Part shown: piece after piece, positions 1-8,500 of the stretch
Layout of the letters: each line of letters begins with the position of its first letter
Position numbering within the stretch: position 1 is the stretch's first letter
Source of the DNA: Rebecca billardiae RCC1528
Lineage: Eukaryota > Haptophyta
DNA length: 64,000 bases
NCBI GenBank assembly: GCA_965240325.2
Contig: OZ251223.1
Span: 2,604,001 to 2,668,000 of the forward strand
Direction: 5' to 3'
The notes under the pieces: generated by a model
What the model was told of the DNA's origin: nothing
The model's input: only the letters and a program-made list of their open reading frames with translations
Database searches by the model: none
Program-made: the position numbers and the translations under genes

Positions 1-700
1 CACCACCGAGCCCGCCCCCGAGCCCACCGCCCTCGCCGCCACCGTCGCCGCCGCCGAGTCCGCCGCCCTCACCGCCTCCGAGCCCGCCCCCCAGCCCACC
101 GCCGTCGCCACCGCCGAGCCCACCACCGTCGCCGCCCCCGAGCCCGCCCCCAAGCCCGCCACCCTCGCCGCCACCGTCACCACCACCAAGCCCGCCGCCG
201 TCGCCGCCGCCGTCGCCACCGCCAAGCCCACCACCGAGCCCGCCCCCGAGCCCACCGCCCTCGCCGCCACCGTCGCCGCCGCCGAGTCCGCCGCCCTCAC
301 CGCCTCCGAGCCCGCCCCCCAGCCCACCGCCGTCGCCACCGCCGATCCCACCACCGTCGCCGCCCCCGAGCCCGCCCCCAAGCCCGCCACCCTCGCCGCC
401 ACCGTCACCACCACCAAGCCCGCCGCCGTCGCCGCCGCCGTCGCCACCGCCAAGCCCACCACCGAGCCCGCCCCCGAGCCCACCGCCCTCGCCGCCACCG
501 TCGCCGCCGCCGAGTCCGCCGCCCTCACCGCCTCCGAGCCCGCCCCCCAGCCCACCGCCGTCGCCACCGCCGAGCCCACCACCGTCGCCGCCCCCGAGCC
601 CGCCCCCAAGCCCGCCACCCTCGCCGCCACCGTCACCACCACCAAGCCCGCCGCCGTCGCCACCGCCGTCGCCACCGCCAAGCCCACCACCGAGCCCACC
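1..700 (+). repeat. 228-bp higher-order tandem repeat inside the SPPP tract
   Basis: The 10-mer at 13-22 recurs at 241 and 469, a period of 228 bp, which is 76 residues or exactly 19 SPPP units. A diverged copy starts at 697. The three complete copies are nearly identical at the DNA level; one change in copy 2 (ATC near 344) turns a Ser into Ile. This points to recent unequal exchange or conversion. Confidence 0.85.
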
Positions 701-2525
701 TCCGAGCCCACCGCCCTCGCCGCCACCGTCACCGCCGCCAAGCCCACCGCCGTCGCCACCGCCGAGCCCACCACCTTCACCGCCCCCGAGCCCGCCGCCA
801 AGCCCTCCGCCGTCACCGCCGCCAAGCCCGCCGCCGTCGCCACCGCCGAGCCCGCCACCGAGCCCGCCGCCATCACCGCCTCCATCGCCGCCGCCGAGCC
901 CACCGCCATCGCCGCCACCGAGCCCGCCCCCAAGCCCACCGCCAAGCCCGCCGCCCTTGCCGCCGCCGAGCCCGCCGCCGAGCCCACCGCCCAGCCCGCC
1001 GCCCAGCCCGCCGCCCTCACCGCCACCGAGCCCGCCGCCCAGCGCTCCCCCGTCACCGCCGCCGAGCCCTCCACCGAGCCCACCGCCCTCGCCTCCACCG
1101 TCGCCGCCGCCGAGCCCACCGCCTTCACCGCCTCCGAGCCCGCCGCCAAGCCCTCCGCCGTCGCCGCCTCCAAGTCCGCCACCGAGCCTGCCACCATCGC
1201 CACCGCCATCGCCGCCGCCGAGCCCGCCGCCCACCCCACCGCCCTCGCCGCCCCCGTTGCCGCCGCCGAGCTCACCGCCCTCACCGCCTCCGAGCCCGCC
1301 GCCAAGCCTGCCGCCGTCGCCGCCTCCAAGTCCGCCACCGAGCCCGCCACCATCGCCACCGCCATCGCCGCCGCCGAGCCCGCCGCCGAGCCCACCACCG
1401 TCGGCGCCGCCGAGCCCACCGCCAAGCCCGCCCCCTGTGCCGCCGCCATTGCCACCACCGAGCCCGCCGCCATCGCGAGCGCCAAGCCCGCCACCATCGC
1501 CGCCGCCGAGCCCGCCTCCGATGGCGCCACCGTCACCCCCACCAAGCCCACCGCCGTCGCCACCACCATCGCCGCCGCCACCGCCGCTGCCAAGCCCGCC
1601 GCCGTCACAGCCGCCGAGCCCGCCGCCGAGCGCGCCGCCACCCCCGCCGCCCTCCCCGCCCAGCGTGCCGCAGCCGCCGCCGCCTCCGCCGCCGAGCCCG
1701 CCGCGCGAGCCGCCGCCGAGCCCGCCGCCGAGCCCGCCGCCGCTGCTGCCGCCGCCGCCGCGCACGGAGCCGTTCCCGCCGCCGGCGCCACCAAGCCCGC
1801 CTCCCGCGCTGCCGCCCGCGCCGCCGCCCTCGCCGCCGCCGAGCCTACCACCGAGCCCGCCGCCGGGCCCGCCGCCCTCGCCGCCGCCAAGCCTACCTCC
1901 CGCACCGCCGCCAAGCCCGCCGCCGAGCTTGCCGCCGCTGCTGCCTCCGCCGCCGCGCACGGAGCCGTTCCCGCCGCCGGCGCCGCCAAGCTCGCCGCCG
2001 GCGCCGCCGCCATCGCCGCCACCGAGCCCGCCGCCGTCCCCACCGCCCGGTCCGCCGCCGGACGCGCCACCATCGCCACCGCCGGGCCCACCGCCAGTGC
2101 CACCACCATCGCCGCCGCCGTCACCTCCGCCGAGCCCGCCACCTCCGCCGCCGCCCAGCCCGCCGCCGAGCCTACCGCCACGGCCGCCGCCGCCGCCACG
2201 CACCGAGCCGTTCCCGCCGCCATCGCCGCCGCTCCCACCGCCGCTGCCGCCGCCCTCGCCGCCGCCGACCTCGCCACCGGCGCCTCCACCGGGCGCGCCG
2301 CCATTGCCGCCGCCGTCTCCGCCGCCCTCCTCGCCGACCCCGCCGCCGCCGAGCCCACCGCCGAGCCCGCCGCCACAGCCGCCGCCGTCGCCGCCGCCAC
2401 GGCCACCGCCAAGCCCGCCGCCGCTGCCGCCGCCGCCGCCGCGCACCGCGCCCTTCCCGCCGCCGAGCCCGCCGAGCGCGCCGCCGTCCGAGCCGCCGTC
2501 GGCGCCTCCCCCACCGCCGCCGCCG
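1..2525 (+). repeat. SPPP-type proline-rich tract of gene A
   Basis: In frame 3 this reads as Ser-Pro-Pro-Pro tetrapeptides with occasional L, A, G, T, V or I substitutions, as in extensin- or pherophorin-like hydroxyproline-rich rods. The distal part is punctuated by four copies of a PPPPR(T)(E/A)PFPPP motif near 1753, 1947, 2193 and 2437. The first three read RTEPFPPP and the last RTAPFPPP. The tract continues upstream of the window. Such rods normally adopt polyproline-II structure and are Hyp-O-glycosylated in algae (family knowledge). Confidence 0.9.
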
Positions 2526-5500
2526 CTCGTGCGCGCGCTCGTGCTCGCCGTCTCGCCCTCCTCCGTGCCCCTCGACGACGGCTCGGACAACGACTCTGCC
2601 GCCGCCGGCCGCCGGCTGGCAGCGGGCGGCGCGGCGCGGCGCGACGCTGCCAGCAGCGCACTCACGCTGAGCGGGCGCGGCTTCTTCGCGTCGGAGAGCG
2701 GCGCGGAAGGCGGCGCGTTCTGCACGCTGCACGCGGGCACGCCGACCGACGCGCAGATCGCGAGCGGCACCGCGCCGCCGCTCGCCACCCTCAACGCCAC
2801 CGTGCAGTCGGACGAGGCGGCGAGCTGCGCGCTGCCGCGCGCGCTCGCGCGCGCGGCGCGCGCGGGCGGCGTGGGCGCTGGGCAGTTCCGGCTGGCGCTG
2901 TGGCTGGACGGCGGCGGGCGCGCGGTGCCGTCGCTCTTCGGCCCGCCCGCGCTGCGCCTCTTCGACTTTGCGCAGGACGTCGCCGTCTCCGCCCTCGAGC
3001 CCGACGCCGGCCCCACGCGCGGCGGCACGGTGGTGACGCTCAGCGGCCGCGGCTTCGAGCTGGCGGCGGGCGGCGGCGGCTTCGGCGGCGGCGGCGCGGC
3101 GGCGGGCGGCGGCGGGCTGTGCTGCGTGCTGCCGGGCAGCGCGCACGGCGACGCGTGCGTCTCGAACGCCACGCTGCTCCGCCCGCTCAACGGCACGAGC
3201 CGCGCGCGCTGCGTGACGCCGCCCACGGCCGGCGGCGCGGCCGCTTACGCGCTCGAGCTCGGCCGGTGGGGAGATGCAATCTCGGCATCGGGAGATGCGA
3301 TCTCGGCGCGCACGGACTCGGCCGCGCGCTTCATGTACTACGACGACTCGGCGCTGCGCGTGCGCTCGGTCACGCCCTCGAGCGGCGCGGCGCGCGTCAC
3401 CACGCTCGTCGTCGTCGACGGCGCCGGGCCTCTGCTCGGCGGCGCGCGTGTGCGGCTCGCGTTTGGCGGAGCGCGCGCCGAGCCGCCGCTCGCGGCTGCG
3501 CCGGGCGCGGGCGTGGTGCTGCAGCGCGCGGCGCACGCCGTGCCGAGCGCCGACGGCTCGGGCACCGCGCGGCGCGCGCAGCTCTTCGTCTCGCTCAACG
3601 GGCAGCAGTGGAGCCCGCCCCAGCCGGACGGGCCGGGCGCCGTGTACTTCGAGTTTGACGAGGCGGCGCACGCGCCCGACCTCGAGAGCGCGCACTTCGA
3701 CGCGGCCAGCGGCGCGGCGCTGCTGCTGCGCTTCGATGCGCAGCCGACCGACCGCGCGGGGATGGGCGGCGCGCTCGGGCCGTGCGCCGCCGTGCTCGAC
3801 GACGAGACGCTCGAGGCGCTCACCGACGCCCCCACCGACGCCGACGCCGGCGCGTCCGCCACTGCCGATTCTGCCGCCGTTGGCTTGCAGCCGCAGTGCC
3901 ACTGGCGCGACGACTCGACCCTCGTCGTGCGACTGAGCGCGAGCACGCGCGCGGCGCCCGGGATGCGCGTGGGCGTGCGCGCGGGCGCGCTGCGCCCCGC
4001 CGCGTGCGCCGCGTCCGGCGGCTGCCCCGCCGAGCTCGCCAACGAGGCCGCCGCCGTCGTCGTCGACGCGGACGCGCCGTGCGGCGCCGCGCCGTGCCCG
4101 ACGCCCGTGGCGGTGCTGCGCGCGCCCGACACGATCTCGGCGTGCGCGAACGAGAGCCTGGCGCTCGACGGCGGCGCGTCGAGCACGGGCGGCGTGGGTC
4201 CCGCCACGTACGCGTGGGGGCTCGACGTCACCGCCTCCGGCGCGGGCGCGGCGCAGCTCGACGCGTCGCTGCGCGCGCTGCCGCCCACCGCCTCGGCCGT
4301 GCGCGTGGACGGGCTGCCGGCCGCGACGTCCGTCCGAGGCTTCGTGGTGGCGCTGCGGCTGACGTCGTTCCTCGGCGTGCAGTCGGAGCTGGCGTGGGCG
4401 GAGGTGCGCCGCGCGCGCGCGCCGGGCCCCGGGCTCCGCCTCGAGTCCGTGCCCACCGAGCCCGTCCGCCCGGACTCGGCGCTCGAGCTGGGCGCGCGCG
4501 TCGGGGCGCTCGCGCCGTGCTGGGGCGCGGACCGAGGTGGCCGCGTGAGCGTGCGCTGGCGCGTGCTGCGCGCGACGGCGCTCGACGCGGCGGCGCGCGC
4601 GGCGCCGGCCGCGCCACTGCCCGAGCTCGCGCCCTACGCGTCGGGCGCGCAGCTCCGCCTGCCCGCGCACGCGCTCCGCGCCGCGCACGAGTACGAGATC
4701 GAGGTGGTCGCCAGCATGGCCGCCGAGCCCGCGGCGGCGACGAGCGCTCGCGCGACCGTGCGCGTGCGGCGCGTGCCACCGCGCGCCGTGCTCGGCGCGT
4801 CGGCGCGGCGGTTCGGCGCGGGGGAGGCGGTGGTGGTCGACGCCTCGGCGAGCACCGACCCGAACGAGCCCGCCGGCGCCGCGCCCGCGCTCGACTTTGG
4901 CTGGAGCCTCGCGCTCGGCGCGGACGGCGGCGGCGGCGCGCTGCCGCTGCCGCCGTCCGCGAGCGCGTCCGCCGCCGGCGTGCTGACGATTCCGGCGGGC
5001 GCGCTGGGCGCGGGCGCGAGCTACGCGGTGCGCGTGCGCGTCACGCCGCGCGGCGCCGCGCACCCGGCGCCCGCCGACGAGGCGACGATGGCGCTCGAGA
5101 TCCTGCCGCCGCCGCCGGCCGCCGCCGGCGGCGGCGGCGCGCCGCCTTCGGTCGAGTTGGCGCCGCTGCCTCGCGGCGCGGCGGTCAACCCGACGTGGCG
5201 GCGGCCGTCGGAGCGGCTGGCGCTGCAGGCGCGCGGCGCGGACACGCGCGCGTACGCGTACGCGTGGCGCGCTTCCCTCGTCGGCGCGCGCGGCGCGCTC
5301 TCGCCCGCGCCGCTCAACCTGAGCGACACGGCGGCCACCACGACCACCGGAGACGCCGCGCCCGCGCTCGCGTTCAGAAGCGGCGCGCTCGCGCCCGGCG
5401 CCGAGTACGTGTTCGAGCTGCGCGTGACGGACGTGGGCGACGCGGCGCGCGGCGTGGGGCTCGCGTCGGTGCGCGTGCGCGTCAACCGCCCGCCGTTCGG

Positions 5501-8500
5501 CGGCTCCCTCGGCGTGCGCACCGCCGACGGCGCCTCGGCGGCGGGCGGCCGCGTGCCGCTCGGCGCGCCGCTCACGCTGAGCGCGCGCGGCTGGGCGGCG
5601 GAGGAGGCCGAAGCGCTGCCGCTGTCGTACGCCTTTGCGCACGCGGCCGCGGGCACGGAGGACGCGGGCGGCGGCGAGGGCACGCCGCTCGGCGCCGCCG
5701 CCGCGGGCGTGCCCGTGCTCCGCGACGTCGTCCTCCCCGCGGGCTCGCTGCGGCTGCTCGTCAGCGTGGCCGACGCGCGCGGCGCCGAGGCGCGCGCGGC
5801 CGCCGCTGTGGAGGTGGTGCCGCCGCCGCGCGAGGCGCTGGACGGCGTGGCGCTCGGCGCGCTGCTCGAGCGCGCGCGGGGGGCGGTGGAGCGGGCGGAC
5901 GCGTCGCGCGCGCTCGGGCTCGTCGCCGCCGTCGCCACGCTCGACGCCGCCGCCACGCCGCCCGCTGCCTCACTCCTCGCGATCGCGGCCGAGGCGGGCG
6001 CGCTCGGCGGCGCCGGGCGCGCGGCGCGCGCGCAGCACGCCGCCGCGCTCGAGGCGGTGACGGGCGCGGCGGGTGGGCGTCTGCTGGACGACGACGCGTC
6101 GGCGCAGGCGAGCGCGCTCGCACAGGCCGCCGAGCTCGCCGGCGCCGCGCTCGAGAGCGGCGACGGCGTCGACGACGCCACCGCCGCCGCCCTGATCGCC
6201 ATCGCCGACCGAGCGCTGCTCGCCAACGCGACGACGGCGGCGGCCGCGGTCGCGGCGGGCGGCGGTGACGGGGACGCGGCGCGTGCGGAGGCGGCGGCGC
6301 TTGGGCTCTCGGCGCTGCGGCTCGCGTCGTCGCTCACGCGCGCGCTGCTCGCCGGCGCCGTCGCCGGCGAGCCGCCCATCCGCCTCAGCGGCATCGCCGT
6401 CGGCGTGGCGGCGGCGCGCGTGGCCGCGGGCACGCTCGCGCCGAGCGCCGGTGCTGCGGCGCCGGGCGGCGCCGCGGCGTCGACGGCGGGCTGGGTCGAG
6501 CTGGGGACGTCCGGCGGCGTGCTCGTGCCCGCGTCGACGCTGCTGGCCCAGCAGCACGCGGGCGCGCTCGGCTCGGACGGCGCGGTCGACGTCGTTCTGA
6601 GCGCCATCTCGGTGCGCACACTCGAGCAGGCGTGGGCGCTGCGCGGCGGAGCCAATGCAAGCGGCGGCGGCGGCGGCGCGTCCGCCGCGTCCGCCGAGCT
6701 CGGTGTGGGCTGGGCCGAGGGTGCGGGCGGCGCGCCGTTCGTCACGGCGATCATGTCGGCGACGCTGTACGCCGCAGGCGCGCCCTCCGCCCTCGCCGTG
6801 CGCGCCCTGCCCGAGCCGGTCCTGCTGGCGCTGCCGCCGCTGCTGGCGCAGACGACGACGGGTGCGGCCGCGACGTCGGCGGCCGCGGGCGGCGCGGGCG
6901 ACGGCGATGGCGGTGGCGGCGCGCTCGTGAGGGCGTGCCGCTTCTGGGACGAGGGCGCGGCCGAGTGGTCCTCCCAGGGCTGCGCGGCCGTCGGCGCCCC
7001 CGCCGGCCGAGACCCATCCCTCCTCTACTGCGCGTGCGACCACCTGACCACATTCGCAGGGCTCGGGCTGCCGATGAGCGCCGCACAGGCGCGCGCGGAC
7101 GCGGAGGCGGTGCGCATCAACACCTTCTCCGGCGCGGACGCGATCCAGGTGCTCTCCGAGCCCGCGCAGGGGCACCGCGAGAACCCCACGATCTACCGGC
7201 TCGTGTACCTCCTCGCGGGCGCCAACGCCCTCGTCCTCGGCGCCGCGCTCCTCGCAGACCGGCGGGGCGCGTCGTCGTACGGCCGGTGGCACGCCTCCGA
7301 GCTCAAGACGAGCGGCATGGCCAGCGTGGCGGCCGGAGGCGGGGGCGCGAGTGGCGGGAGTGGTGGTGCTGGCTGCACCGAGCCGGCCGGCGGCGCCGCC
7401 GCCGCACCGCCCAGAGCCAGGCTGGGCAGCTGCGTGGCGCAGGCGTGCGGGTGCGGCCCGTGCGGCGGGTGCGGCCGCGGCAGCAGTTCTTCCTTCTCCC
7501 AGCGGCTCGGGCTGAGCGCCCGGCAGCCGACGAGCGAGGACGGCAGCTCGGCGTCCAGCTCGCCGCCGCTCGTTGCGGCGGAGCTGCGCAACGCGCCATC
7601 CACCGTCGAGCGCGTGCGCACACGCCGCCGCGAGCGCGAGACGGCGGAGGCGCAGCAAGCGTCGTGTCCGCCGAGCCGGAGCAGCGGCGACAGCGGCGGC
7701 GCTCAGCCGCCCACGCCGCTCGCGCTGCCGCCCGCCGCCGCGGCGCGCACGCCGCCCTCGCTGCCCTCGCCGCCGCCTCGCCCCGCGCCCGCCGTGCCCG
7801 CCGCGCCCGCCGCCGCGCCGCGCCGCCGCTCGGCGCTGCTGCCATCGATGCCCAAGCGCGCCACAGAGCTTGTCGCCAGCGCCGCTGCCAAGCGCGGCGG
7901 CGGCGGCGCCGCCGCCGCCGCCGCGCCGCGCGACTCTGTGTGGTCCGCCGCGGCGCAGAAGCCGCGGCTGCCGCCCGCGCCAGGCTCGGCGCGCGCGCGT
8001 GCGCTGCTGCTGGCGTACCGGCTGGCCGACGAGCACTCGCTCCTCGTGCTGCTCTTCGGCCCGGCGGCGCGCGGCGTGCGCAAGGCCGAGCTTGCGCAGA
8101 CGCTGTGCAACCTCGCGGCGGTGCAGCTGCTGCTCGAGTGTATGCTGTATGACGAAGCGGGCGGCAGCGGCGGCGGCGGCGGCGGGGCGCGCGTGCTCAC
8201 GATGGCGCTCTACGCGTGCGTCGCCGCGGCGGTCGCGCTGCCCGCCCTCGCCGCGTGCCGCGCGCTGTGGGCGTTTGGGCGCGCGGGCGGCGTCGACAAC
8301 AGCCCGGCCGCGCGCCTGTTCCGCGCGCTGAGCGCCACCCTCGAGGGACAGCGGCGCGCGGTGGCGGGCTCGCGCACCGCGCGGCTCTCCGCTATCGTCG
8401 AGTCGTCCATGCACCGGCCGCGCACGCGCGCGCACGCACCCGCCGTGCGCGCCGACGCCGAGCTCGCCGCCACCGACGACGACGACGACAACGAGCGTAG

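Noticed and set aside
957-959. Start of gene A at a TTG codon
   Set aside because: It is inside the SPPP tract, which is open to base 3, so the true start is upstream of the window.
2172-5642. Long minus-strand frame opposite gene A
   Set aside because: Arg/Ala-rich composition without domains, opposite well-supported IPT and REJ coding sequence.
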